Assembly: GCA_905373185.1 (NCBI GenBank)
Contig: CAJPSE010000091.1
Location: forward strand, 1 to 6,789
Direction of reading: 5' to 3'
Source of the DNA: an uncultured Fretibacterium sp.
Lineage (GTDB): Bacteria > Synergistota > Synergistia > Synergistales > Aminobacteriaceae
DNA length: 6,789 nt
Shown: in pieces, positions 1-6,278 of the stretch
Position numbering within the stretch: position 1 is the stretch's first letter
Layout of the letters: each line of letters opens with the position of its first letter
Notes under the pieces: generated by a model
Seen by the model: the letters and a program-made list of their open reading frames with translations, nothing else
The model's database searches: none
Told to the model about the DNA's origin: nothing
Made by a program: the position numbers and the translations under genes

Positions 1-49
1 CACCTGGAGGAACGATCCGTTATGGAGGCGTCTCATGGGGTTGTAATCG
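1..49. repeat. Left arm of an exact 49-bp inverted repeat
   Basis: These 49 bases are the exact reverse complement of 1426-1474, which lie inside the 5'-nucleotidase-like gene. Identity stops sharply at base 50 (G here, T expected) and runs through the left edge of the window, so the true repeat may be longer. The segment shows no gene of its own. The likeliest reading is a fold-back chimera or shared k-mer at a contig end; a real partial gene copy in opposite orientation is the alternative. Confidence 0.9.
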
Positions 50-69
50 GGATGGGGAAGCTCTACACT
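41..69 (+). promoter_or_regulatory. Candidate sigma-70-like promoter upstream of the 5'-nucleotidase-like gene
   Basis: TTGTAA (41-46) and TACACT (64-69) are separated by 17 bases, a good spacing for a housekeeping promoter, and lie about 100 bp before the chosen start at 170. The -35 box falls inside the inverted-repeat segment 1-49. If that segment is an artefact, the promoter as drawn is false. The call rests on motif likeness only. Confidence 0.2.
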
Positions 70-169
70 GTTCTGATGTACGGGGCGCCGATTTTGCCCC
101 TCCGCCCCGAGGCGGTCGGATATCATCCCGATGAAGTCTATTGTCAGGACAAGGAGTGTTGAAGCGATC

Positions 170-1822
170 ATGAAAAAACGACTGCTCCGGAGGCTCGCCC
201 TGTCTATTTGTCTCCTCATGGCGACGTGTGTCGCATACGCCCGCGACGGGGAGGTCACCCTTTACACGCTCAATCATCTTCAAAGCCACCTCCTGCCCGT
301 CAAGTCCACGGCCAAGCGATCGCTTCCCGCCATGGGCGGGCTGTGTGCGGCCACGGGAATCGTGAATGCGGACATGAAGAAGAGCGTCAACCCCATATTC
401 GTCGCGACGGGCGAGGCCGTCGCGGGGACGATGTGGCGTTATTTCAAGGGCAGGCCCGAGATGATCGCGCTCGAGAGGGCCGGAATTGCGGTCAACTCGC
501 TCGGCAAACACGAGTTCGACTACGGCCTGGAGCACTTGAAGGCGGCGCTTTCCGTATCCCGCGTCCCCGTCGTCATCTCGAATCTCGTCACACAGGACCC
601 CGAGCTCCTGAGCTCCCTGCAGAAGAACGTCGTGCTGCAGGCGGGCGACATGAAGGTGGGTTTCTTCGGGCTCCTCTCCCCCGCCGTCATGCGGTTGACC
701 AACCGGCCCGAGGGGGTCTCGTTCGATCCGGACTTCAATACCGTGGCCCGGGAGATGGTGGACGATCTGAGGCGAAAGGGCGCCGACGTCATCGTCCTTC
801 TCAGCGGCCTTTACGAGAACGAGAGCGTCGCGCTGGCCCGATCGGTGGCGGGGATACACGTCATCACGGGATGCGGGGCGCCCCTCAAGCAGACCGACGA
901 GCCCATCCTCATCAAGGACCCGGAGGGTGACCCGACCCTCCTGATCTGGAGCGGCCTGGGGGGACAGTTCGTGGGACGCCTGGGCATCAGAATGAAGGGC
1001 GGCAGGCTGGACGCCCGAGGGACTTCGTGGACGCTGCTCCCCGTCCTGGGCCGGGCAATATCCGATCCCGGAGTGCTGGAGATCGCCCTCGAGTATGAGA
1101 ACAAGCTGGCGAGCGCCCTCAGCCATGTGCTTGGGAGCTTCGAGCACCCGCTCGATACCAGGAGCAAGACGCTGAGGACCGGGGAGGCGCCCATTGGAAA
1201 CTTCATCACCGACAGCATGCGCTTCAAGGCCAGCGCGGACGTGGCCCTGATCAACAGCGGGGGGATACGCGGGGACGCCATCTATCCCGCAGGGGAGTTC
1301 TCGGAGCGGACCCTCGCGGACATACTGCCCTTCGGGGACCGCATCTTCGTGCTGACCCTGACGGGTAAGGAGCTGCGCTGGGTGCTGGAGGTCTCCGCAT
1401 CGGCTCTGATCGCGGACGAAACGGACGATTACAACCCCATGAGACGCCTCCATAACGGATCGTTCCTCCAGGTGTCCGGGCTCAAGGCCGTCTACGACCT
1501 CTCCGCGCCCCCCACCATCATGAAGGACGACCGTGTGCTCACCCTGGGCAGCCGCCTGAAGTCCCTTCTCGTCCTCAAGGACGGCGGATGGGAGGAGGTC
1601 ATGGACGAGGGGACCTACACCGTGGCCACCACGGGCTGGATGGTCAACGGGGGCGACGGGGAGAAGTACGAGGTGTTGAGGAGCGCCCCCCGCGTCGAGA
1701 CCCCCTATCTCGATACCGATGCCTTTGCCGAATATCTGGCCGTCGACTGCCAGGGGAGGGCGGACCCCAGGGAGGAAGGGCGCATCACCCTCACGGGACG
1801 CAAAGGGGAGCGGACTCTTTGA
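170..1822 (+). CDS. Exported 5'-nucleotidase/UshA-family protein with a degenerate metal site (probable pseudoenzyme)
   Basis: The protein has 550 residues, the usual size of bacterial UshA-like 5'-nucleotidases. I chose ATG 170 because AGGAG lies at 152-156 (a long 13-base gap) and residues 1-24 then form a clean Sec signal peptide: basic MKKRLLRR, a hydrophobic core, and AYA before a cleavage site at about 24/25. The upstream in-frame ATG at 131 has no ribosome site. The metallophosphatase domain spans about 27-290. The substrate domain (about 320-545) keeps PIGNFITDSM (341-350), NSGGIRGD (362-369), PFGD (387-390), FLQVSG (432-437) and TTGWMVNGGDG (487-497), where W490 sits at the usual stacking Phe. 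The family's metal-site motifs are altered: NDxH is NHLQ (35-38), GD is GE (81-82), GNHEFD is GKHEFD (112-117), THLG is SGLY (212-215), and GGHSH/Q is GCGAP (234-238). Known enzymes of this family hydrolyse periplasmic nucleotides with two metals; this one probably binds a ligand without cleaving it, or does different chemistry. The fold assignment is strong; loss of activity is inferred. Confidence 0.9.
   Translation: MKKRLLRRLALSICLLMATCVAYARDGEVTLYTLNHLQSHLLPVKSTAKRSLPAMGGLCAATGIVNADMKKSVNPIFVATGEAVAGTMWRYFKGRPEMIALERAGIAVNSLGKHEFDYGLEHLKAALSVSRVPVVISNLVTQDPELLSSLQKNVVLQAGDMKVGFFGLLSPAVMRLTNRPEGVSFDPDFNTVAREMVDDLRRKGADVIVLLSGLYENESVALARSVAGIHVITGCGAPLKQTDEPILIKDPEGDPTLLIWSGLGGQFVGRLGIRMKGGRLDARGTSWTLLPVLGRAISDPGVLEIALEYENKLASALSHVLGSFEHPLDTRSKTLRTGEAPIGNFITDSMRFKASADVALINSGGIRGDAIYPAGEFSERTLADILPFGDRIFVLTLTGKELRWVLEVSASALIADETDDYNPMRRLHNGSFLQVSGLKAVYDLSAPPTIMKDDRVLTLGSRLKSLLVLKDGGWEEVMDEGTYTVATTGWMVNGGDGEKYEVLRSAPRVETPYLDTDAFAEYLAVDCQGRADPREEGRITLTGRKGERTL
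1426..1474. repeat. Right arm of the 49-bp inverted repeat, inside the 5'-nucleotidase-like gene
   Basis: This is the reverse complement of 1-49. Here it is ordinary coding sequence, covering about residues 419-435 up to the FLQVSG motif of the C-terminal substrate domain. The reading frame passes through it without disturbance, so this copy is the native one and the copy at the window edge is the one needing an explanation. Confidence 0.9.
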
Positions 1823-1862
1823 CTCCTCATGGGACGACGGCGCATCGCACGGGGGTCGGACT

Positions 1863-2228
1863 TTGAGACGTTACACCCCGTGGAAACGTCTCTACAACGC
1901 CACCGCGTACTCCCTGAGAGGCCTTTTTCAGGCATTCAGGCAGGAGCAGGCATTCGAGTACGAGGCCGTGGTGTTCTTCTTTCTGTGCGCGCTGCTGCTC
2001 CATCTGCGGCCCCCGCTGCCGCGCTCCCTGGCCGTGATCGGGGGCTGGATGGCCGTGATGGCCCTCGAGCTGGTCAACAGCGCGGTCGAAAGGGCTTTCG
2101 ACCTGATAGACAAAAACTACCGCGCCGAGATCGAGGCGGGGAAGGACATGCTCTCCGCAGCCGTGTTCCTCGTGATCGTGTTCAACGTCCTCCTCTGGGC
2201 GGCACTGATCTTTCAGCCCCGCGCCTAG
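1863..2228 (+). CDS. dgkA: Diacylglycerol kinase / undecaprenol kinase (DgkA family)
   Basis: A 121-residue inner-membrane lipid kinase that phosphorylates diacylglycerol to phosphatidic acid, recycling lipid released in envelope glycan synthesis; in some bacteria the substrate is undecaprenol. No ATG fits. TTG 1863 gives the family length (E. coli DgkA has 121 after Met removal) and the typical N-terminus, with a weak G-run at 1851-1855. From this start the residues fall almost exactly on E. coli numbering: E28 and E34 in the surface-helix/TM1 region (AFRQEQAFEYE), E69, N72, E76 and D80 in ELVNSAVERAFD, and K94-D95 in GKDMLSAAV. Three membrane helices are visible at about 35-48, 54-73 and 97-117. 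Family members work as trimers with shared active sites. The gene starts 40 bp after the upstream stop and may be co-transcribed with it. Overall identity is secure; the lipid substrate is not settled by sequence. Confidence 0.93.
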   Translation: MRRYTPWKRLYNATAYSLRGLFQAFRQEQAFEYEAVVFFFLCALLLHLRPPLPRSLAVIGGWMAVMALELVNSAVERAFDLIDKNYRAEIEAGKDMLSAAVFLVIVFNVLLWAALIFQPRA

Positions 2229-2229
2229 C

Positions 2230-2251
2230 GCTGTAAAGCAGCTGTAAAGCA
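2230..2251 (+). repeat. Perfect 11-bp tandem duplication just before a ribosome site
   Basis: The unit GCTGTAAAGCA occurs twice head to tail (2230-2240 and 2241-2251), directly after the dgkA stop. The last A of the second copy is also the first base of the AAAGGAG ribosome site of the next gene. It fills most of the 38-bp gap and is probably a slippage duplication, although it could also be a binding site for a regulator. Confidence 0.85.
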
Positions 2252-2257
2252 AAGGAG
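2251..2257 (+). promoter_or_regulatory. Shine-Dalgarno site AAAGGAG that decides the start at 2267
   Basis: AAAGGAG ends 9 bases before ATG 2267, an ideal spacing. The in-frame TTG at 2261 would leave only 3 bases. This favours MSFNLQ over a start two codons earlier. Confidence 0.8.
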
Positions 2258-2266
2258 ATATTGCCG

Positions 2267-3343
2267 ATGTCATTCAACCTACAGACCCTGCTGACCTCAT
2301 TCCATCAGATCGTAATGGAGGTATTCGGCCCCCTGCTGAATTGGTTCGATTCCGTCTCCGCGCTCCAGCCCCTACAGCCCTATCGGTATTGCCTGCCCTA
2401 CGTCGTCATCGGGCTGGGACTCTTTCTTTTGTTGCTGCTGGCACACGTCCTGAGGCGGAAAGGCCGGGGCCCTCGGGGGGGGAAAACCACCCGCTCACCA
2501 TCCACATCCGCATCCAGCTCCACGTCCAGCTCCACATCCTCGGGAATGCCCGTCCAGGGCAGGGCCATCGACATCATGCCCGATTTTTCGGACCCCGCAC
2601 CGCAGACCAGCACTCCCACACAGGCAGGGGGTGAGGAATTTTCGGTACCCACTGCAGGAGGCTCAGGGGCGGCCGCTCCCGATTTTGCCGCGACGAGCCC
2701 CGTCATCCTGTCCGCGCCCGCATCAGGGGCCACCTTCGGTCCCTCGGCGAACCCCGTCCCCCCGCCTGCAGCGGCTTTCGCCGGGGCTTTCATCCCATCC
2801 ACGGCGCCGATTCCATCCACGGCGCCGGCCGCGGCACCGACCCCACCTGCGGCGTCGACCGCTGCGCGGACCCCAGCTCCAACCCAAACTCCAGCTCCAA
2901 CTCCGGCCGCCCCCCGACACGAGGCCCCGAAGCCTCCCAGGACCGCCGCGAGCCTCATCACGCCCCCCGAGTCGGAGTTTCAGCGAATCTACATCGAGAT
3001 GTACATCTACCTGGAGCTCACCACGAACTTCAGCGCGCTGAGGGCGAACGTCAACGGGATGCTCTCCCAGGGAGCCTCCACGGAGCCTTTGATGCCGGAA
3101 GGAAGCGCAAATTCCGAGGAGCACATCCTCGCCTGCACCGCCCTCGCCGCGCTGGAGGACCTTCAAACGAAGGAGTCCCGCCTCGAATCGGGAGAGCTGA
3201 GCCCACATGGGGAGGAGCTGTGCAAGATCTACAATTACATCCTGAACCGCCTGAAGGGAGGCGGAAAGCTTTCGGAGGACTCCGCTAGGGACCTTCTCAA
3301 GGCTACCTTGGAGAAGGTCCCTGGAACGACCGGAGCGTCTTGA
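2267..3343 (+). CDS. Single-pass membrane protein with Pro/Ala/Thr/Ser-rich linker and helical C-terminal domain, function unknown
   Basis: I do not recognise this 358-residue protein. An N-terminal segment (1-43) with few charges is followed by one strong membrane helix at about 44-61 (YVVIGLGLFLLLLLAHVL) and then a basic stop, RRKGRGPRGGK (63-73). By the positive-inside rule the rest should be cytoplasmic. Residues 74-235 form a low-complexity linker: Ser/Thr runs at 77-92, a less repetitive island MPVQGRAIDIMPDF (94-107), then Ala/Pro-rich sequence with IPSTAP twice (177-188) and two PAPT units (203-213). Residues 236-352 look folded and alpha-helical, beginning SEFQRIYIEMYIYLELTTNF, with a second helix pair near 284-330. 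The layout suggests an anchored protein holding a cytoplasmic interaction domain away from the membrane. It lies 38 bp after dgkA and probably shares its transcript. No enzyme motif is visible. The call of a real gene is strong because of the ribosome site, membrane helix and conserved-looking C-terminus; the function is open. Confidence 0.8.
   Translation: MSFNLQTLLTSFHQIVMEVFGPLLNWFDSVSALQPLQPYRYCLPYVVIGLGLFLLLLLAHVLRRKGRGPRGGKTTRSPSTSASSSTSSSTSSGMPVQGRAIDIMPDFSDPAPQTSTPTQAGGEEFSVPTAGGSGAAAPDFAATSPVILSAPASGATFGPSANPVPPPAAAFAGAFIPSTAPIPSTAPAAAPTPPAASTAARTPAPTQTPAPTPAAPRHEAPKPPRTAASLITPPESEFQRIYIEMYIYLELTTNFSALRANVNGMLSQGASTEPLMPEGSANSEEHILACTALAALEDLQTKESRLESGELSPHGEELCKIYNYILNRLKGGGKLSEDSARDLLKATLEKVPGTTGAS
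2514..2537 (+). repeat. 12-bp tandem repeat coding the Ser/Thr run
   Basis: Two adjacent units, CCAGCTCCACGT and CCAGCTCCACAT, differ at one base. In frame they give the SSST-type run at about residues 83-91 of the membrane protein. A related TCCACATCCGCAT stretch precedes them at 2501-2513. The unit is a multiple of three, so gain or loss keeps the frame. Confidence 0.75.
2792..2827 (+). repeat. 18-bp tandem repeat coding IPSTAP twice
   Basis: Two 18-bp units differ by a single base (ATCCCA... against ATTCCA...) and encode IPSTAP-IPSTAP in the linker. The near-identity at synonymous sites points to recent slippage rather than selection on the peptide alone. Confidence 0.85.
2873..2901 (+). 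repeat. Direct repeat CCAGCTCCAAC with 18-bp period
   Basis: CCAGCTCCAAC occurs at 2873-2883 and 2891-2901 and encodes the PAPT units of the linker. The period is the same as that of the repeat at 2792-2827, which suggests that 18-bp duplication has lengthened this linker more than once. Confidence 0.75.
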
Positions 3344-3369
3344 CGAGGATATCCCGATCCGAACCGCAG

Positions 3370-3391
3370 CTTTCCGGCTCCGAGCGGAAAG
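3370..3391 (+). other. Intergenic hairpin between the membrane-protein and HAD genes
   Basis: CTTTCCG (3370-3376) pairs perfectly with CGGAAAG (3385-3391) around an 8-base loop, in the 103-bp gap 3344-3446. No T-run follows (GGGCATTACACT), so it is not a standard intrinsic terminator. It may slow transcription, protect an RNA end or be incidental. TACACT at 3397-3402 downstream resembles a -10 box, but no partner -35 lies at the right distance. Confidence 0.45.
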
Positions 3392-3446
3392 GGCATTACA
3401 CTGGTAGAGGACATCGACAGAGAGAATCGGTAATGGAGAGGGCCTA

Positions 3447-4088
3447 ATGATCAAACTGATGATTTTCGACCACGATATGACGATTGTGGACTCGAGCCAC
3501 GCCATCCTGGCGGGGCTCAATTTGGTGGCCGAGGCGGTCGGCCGTCCCAAGGCCACTCTCGCCCAGGTGATGCGGTGCATCGCCATGCCCATGAGGGAGT
3601 TCATGATCGGCACCCTGGGCGACTACCGGCCCGAGTGGATGGACCTGTACCGCGACAAGGTCGCGCCGCTCGAACACTCCATGATCCGCCCCTTCCCCGA
3701 GACGAGGACGATCCTGCCCCGCCTTCGGGAGATGGGGTTGGTTCTGGCCGTCGCCTCGAATCGGAACGCCCCGCGGACGGCCATGGAGAGGAGCGGAACG
3801 GCCCATTATTTCGACGCGATCGTCGGCCCCTCGGACCACCTGCCCTACAAACCCGAGCCGGGGATGCTCCTGAGTCTCATGGACCGTTTCGGAGTCCCCG
3901 CAGATCGGACCGTCTACGTCGGGGACTCCGACATCGATGTCAGGACGGCCCTCGCCGCAGGGACGCGGGCCATTGGCGCGGCGCAGGGCAACTTCACGAA
4001 GGATCAGCTCCTGGATCTGGGGGCGTGGCGCGCCGTCGGGTCCCTCGACGAGCTACCCGGGATCGTGGAGGAGGACGGGAGGGAATGA
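3447..4088 (+). CDS. HAD-superfamily phosphatase, phosphoglycolate-phosphatase-like
   Basis: A 213-residue cytoplasmic hydrolase of the haloacid dehalogenase superfamily, subfamily I type, near Gph/PpaX phosphatases in length and order of motifs. ATG 3447 has GGAGAGGG at 3435-3442. Motif I is FDHDMT (7-12), with nucleophile D8 and acid/base D10; motif II is ASN (103-105, S104); motif III Lys is K135 in PYKPEPGM; motif IV is VGDSDID (158-164), with D160 and D164 for Mg. A helical cap domain fits about residues 15-85. Such enzymes remove phosphate from small molecules through an aspartyl-phosphate. Motif I usually reads DxDGT; here Met replaces the Gly. The substrate cannot be read from the sequence. 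The gene sits 4 bp before yyaL, whose ribosome site lies in its last codons, so the two are probably translated together. Confidence 0.9.
   Translation: MIKLMIFDHDMTIVDSSHAILAGLNLVAEAVGRPKATLAQVMRCIAMPMREFMIGTLGDYRPEWMDLYRDKVAPLEHSMIRPFPETRTILPRLREMGLVLAVASNRNAPRTAMERSGTAHYFDAIVGPSDHLPYKPEPGMLLSLMDRFGVPADRTVYVGDSDIDVRTALAAGTRAIGAAQGNFTKDQLLDLGAWRAVGSLDELPGIVEEDGRE
4077..4083 (+). promoter_or_regulatory. Shine-Dalgarno GGGAGGG that decides the TTG start of yyaL
   Basis: GGGAGGG lies in the last codons of the HAD gene and ends 9 bases before TTG 4093. It makes TTG the best start, since no in-frame ATG or GTG lies between here and the conserved N-terminal motif SPYLLQH. The site implies coupling with the HAD gene. 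Confidence 0.75.
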
Positions 4089-4092
4089 CCGC

Positions 4093-6216
4093 TTGATCTA
4101 CAGGGACCTCTCAACCGCCCCGGGGACGGCGGGCTCCCCTTCATCCCCTCCAAGGAACCGTCTGTCGGACGAGTCCAGCCCTTACCTGCTCCAGCACGCC
4201 GACAACCCCATAGGGTGGTACCCGTGGGGGAACGAGGCCTTCGAGGCCGCGCGCAGGGAGGACAAACCCATATTTCTCTCCATTGGCTACTCCTCGTGCC
4301 ACTGGTGCCATGTCATGGAGCGGGAATGTTTTTCCGACCCCGAGGTGGCGGATCTCATGAACGACACCTGCGTCGCCATCAAGGTGGACCGGGAGGAACG
4401 GCCCGATCTGGACGGGCTCTTCATGGACATATGCCACATCCAGAACGGAAACGGAGGCTGGCCCCTGAACCTCTTCCTGACCCCCGAGGGCAGGCCCTTT
4501 TTCGCGGCCACGTGGCTGCCCAAGAGGACGACGGGCCAGATGCCGGGGCTGACGGCCATTTTGCCGCGCGTCAAGTGGCTGTGGTCCATGCAGCGCGAGG
4601 ACGTTATTCGTGGGGCCGACAGCCTTACGGAGATGCTGGCCGCCCACCTGAGGTTTGTCTCAGGGGGTCGGGTGGGCGCTGCGGCGGCCCGAAGCGCCCT
4701 CAGCGAGCTCCAAGGACTCTTCGACTCGCAGTGGGGTGGGTTCGGGTTCGCACCCAAGTTCCCGGCCGCGCCGCGCCTCCTTTTCCTGCTGGAACAGGCC
4801 CGGTCGGCCGTCAACTCCACACGGGAGCGCGAGGAACTTTTTGCCATGGCGGACCTGACCCTCCGCCGCATGTGGAGGGGCGGCATCCACGACCATCTGG
4901 GCGGCGGGTTCGCGCGCTACGCCACGGACGAACAGTGGCTCATCCCCCACTTCGAGAAGATGCTCGCCGATCAGGCCCTGCTGCTCCTGACCGCGGCGCT
5001 GGCCCACGAGATCCGGCCCGACCCGTTCTACCGCGCCCTGGCGGAGGACATCGTTGGGTGCGTGCAGCGGGATTTCACCGCCCCGGAGTCCTGCTTCCGG
5101 ACGTCCCTCGATGCGGACAGCGAGGAGGGGGAGGGGCGCTACTACCTCTGGACGGAGGAGGAGATCCGTCGGCTGCTCCCGGAGGGGGACCGCGGCCTGT
5201 TCTGCGCCGCCTATGCCGTCCTGCCCGGCGGGAACTTCGGACACGAGATGACGGGGATGCAGACGGGGCAGAACATTCTTTACGAAGCATCTGCCGTCGC
5301 GGAACTGTCGCGGCGCTACGGGATCCGATCGACCGAGGCGGCGGAACGCCTGGCCCGGGACCGGGCCATCCTTCTGGAGGCCCGATCCCGACGCACGCCC
5401 CCCGCCGTGGACGACAAGGTGCTCATGGATTGGAACGGCCTCATGATCGGGGCCCTGGCCCGTGCCTCCTCGGCCTTCGAGCAGCCGGAATGGAGACTCT
5501 CCGCCGAGCGGGCCGCCCTGTTCCTTCAAAAGGCCCTGCCGGACCCCAAGGGCAACTGGCGGCGGCGGTACCGCGACGGGGAGGCGGGGATTCCCGCCCT
5601 CCCAGGGGACTACGCGGCGCTGCTGTGGGGCGTCATGGAGCTTCACCGCGCAGCAGCCGTCGCCGGGGCGCGGAAAAAACAACTCCGGGACTGGCTGCGC
5701 TGTGCCGAGACCCTGGCAGGCAAGCTCCTGGAGGAGTTCTGGGACCCCGAGGGCGGGGGACTGTTCCTCTCCTCCTCGGACGACCCCAACATCTTCCTGA
5801 GGCGCAAGACAGCGAGCGACGACGCGGTCCCCTCGGCCAACGCCCTCGCGGCCATGGGGCTGGCCGAGCTGAGCTCTGCCCTGGGCGAACGAAGCTACAT
5901 GAAGCGAGCCCGGGAGATCGTCGCCTGTTTCGCCCGGGCCGCCTCGCTGCGCCCCCTGGATCATCTCTCCCTGATCGCCGCCTCGGGGATGCTGAGACCG
6001 GTCAAGGCGGCGGAGGCGGAGCCCGAGGCGGATGAGGGAAGAGAGGCCCCTGCGGAGGCTGCCGAAGCCCCATTCGAGGAGGCGTCCTCACCGGAGCCCC
6101 GTGAGGACGAGGGGACGCCCCGCGGCCATCCGGAGCGCTCCCGGCGGGATCGCGCGGCAGCGCGGAGCGAACGCCGTCTCTCCCGGACCCGCCGGTCGGG
6201 ATTGAGGGACCGATAG
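4093..6216 (+). CDS. yyaL: YyaL/SPATA20-type thioredoxin-domain protein (DUF255) with an atypical C-terminal tail
   Basis: A 707-residue member of the family that includes B. subtilis YyaL and human SPATA20. The N-terminal thioredoxin-like domain (about 22-185) opens with [14 protein letters not shown] (22-35) and NPIGWYPWG (38-46), has the hallmark [10 protein letters not shown] (67-76) with CxxC cysteines C69 and C72, and GGWPLN (121-126). A helical barrel like those of N-acylglucosamine epimerases follows (about 195-630), with [14 protein letters not shown] (263-276), PHFEKML (285-291), [14 protein letters not shown] (340-353) and [12 protein letters not shown] (440-451). The biochemical role of the family is poorly known; redox or sugar-related activities have been suggested. 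No signal peptide is present, so it should be cytoplasmic. As I recall the family, a final segment with an LPN motif and a Cys-containing end follows the barrel. Here the barrel ends near SGMLRP (631-636) and residues 637-707 are first Glu/Ala-rich, then Arg-rich. I found no trace of the usual ending in the other frames. The start is TTG 4093. Confidence 0.92.
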   Translation: MIYRDLSTAPGTAGSPSSPPRNRLSDESSPYLLQHADNPIGWYPWGNEAFEAARREDKPIFLSIGYSSCHWCHVMERECFSDPEVADLMNDTCVAIKVDREERPDLDGLFMDICHIQNGNGGWPLNLFLTPEGRPFFAATWLPKRTTGQMPGLTAILPRVKWLWSMQREDVIRGADSLTEMLAAHLRFVSGGRVGAAAARSALSELQGLFDSQWGGFGFAPKFPAAPRLLFLLEQARSAVNSTREREELFAMADLTLRRMWRGGIHDHLGGGFARYATDEQWLIPHFEKMLADQALLLLTAALAHEIRPDPFYRALAEDIVGCVQRDFTAPESCFRTSLDADSEEGEGRYYLWTEEEIRRLLPEGDRGLFCAAYAVLPGGNFGHEMTGMQTGQNILYEASAVAELSRRYGIRSTEAAERLARDRAILLEARSRRTPPAVDDKVLMDWNGLMIGALARASSAFEQPEWRLSAERAALFLQKALPDPKGNWRRRYRDGEAGIPALPGDYAALLWGVMELHRAAAVAGARKKQLRDWLRCAETLAGKLLEEFWDPEGGGLFLSSSDDPNIFLRRKTASDDAVPSANALAAMGLAELSSALGERSYMKRAREIVACFARAASLRPLDHLSLIAASGMLRPVKAAEAEPEADEGREAPAEAAEAPFEEASSPEPREDEGTPRGHPERSRRDRAAARSERRLSRTRRSGLRDR

Positions 6217-6226
6217 CTCCCCGGTC
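6193..6226 (+). other. Alternative short hairpins around the yyaL stop codon
   Basis: CGGTC (6193-6197), GACCG (6208-6212) and CGGTC (6222-6226) allow two mutually exclusive 5-bp GC-rich stems, because the middle element can pair either way. The second stem encloses the stop codon. There is no T-run after it, so it is not a typical terminator. Short complementary words are common in GC-rich DNA and this may be chance. Confidence 0.25.
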
Positions 6227-6230
6227 GCAA

Positions 6231-6240
6231 ACATATATGA
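6231..6240 (+). promoter_or_regulatory. AT-rich patch, possible -10 region for the last gene
   Basis: ACATATATGA stands out in otherwise GC-rich sequence, about 40 bp before ATG 6279. TATATG (6234-6239) matches four of six -10 consensus bases. No convincing -35 hexamer lies 16-18 bp upstream. With the wider gap and change of theme it hints that the exported gene has its own promoter. Confidence 0.25.
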
Positions 6241-6264
6241 CATGCATCGAGGGATATCCAAAAC

Positions 6265-6271
6265 AAGGAGG
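6265..6271 (+). promoter_or_regulatory. Strong Shine-Dalgarno AAGGAGG for the gene at 6279
   Basis: AAGGAGG is a full anti-Shine-Dalgarno match, 7 bases before ATG 6279. It is the strongest ribosome site in the window and suggests high expression of the exported protein. Confidence 0.85.
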
Positions 6272-6278
6272 TTTTGCC

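Noticed and set aside
81..115. Terminator-like GC-rich inverted repeats upstream of the first gene
   Set aside because: The stems are only 5 bp (for example CCGCC/GGCGG at 102-115) and have no T-run; such pairs are common in GC-rich DNA.
131..169. Upstream in-frame ATG at 131 as start of the 5'-nucleotidase-like gene
   Set aside because: There is no ribosome site before it, and it would add 13 residues ahead of a signal peptide that starts cleanly at 170.
197..232. Lipoprotein signal in the 5'-nucleotidase-like protein (LLMATC)
   Set aside because: Met and Thr at -3 and -1 do not fit a lipobox, and AYA just after gives a better signal peptidase I site.
20..1453. Long open frame on the minus strand (477 codons) opposite the 5'-nucleotidase-like gene
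   Set aside because: It is antisense to a gene with clear family motifs, its composition is that of a GC-rich shadow frame, and one end lies in the inverted-repeat segment. No recognisable domain is seen.
1829..2236. ATG-started 135-codon frame overlapping dgkA
   Set aside because: It is in a different frame from the conserved DgkA sequence and encodes Arg/Gly-rich nonsense.
2723..3613. 296-codon minus-strand open frame crossing the gap at 3344-3446
   Set aside because: It spans two genes and the gap, has repetitive Arg/Gly/Trp content from the reversed Pro-rich linker, and shows no sign of being coding.
4660..5964. 434-codon minus-strand open frame opposite yyaL
   Set aside because: It is wholly antisense to a conserved gene, shows no domain and has no ribosome site that stands out.
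4215..6035. 606-codon open frame on + in another frame of yyaL
   Set aside because: It overlaps a well-supported family protein along its whole length and its product is Gly/Arg/Pro-rich, as expected from high-GC out-of-frame translation.
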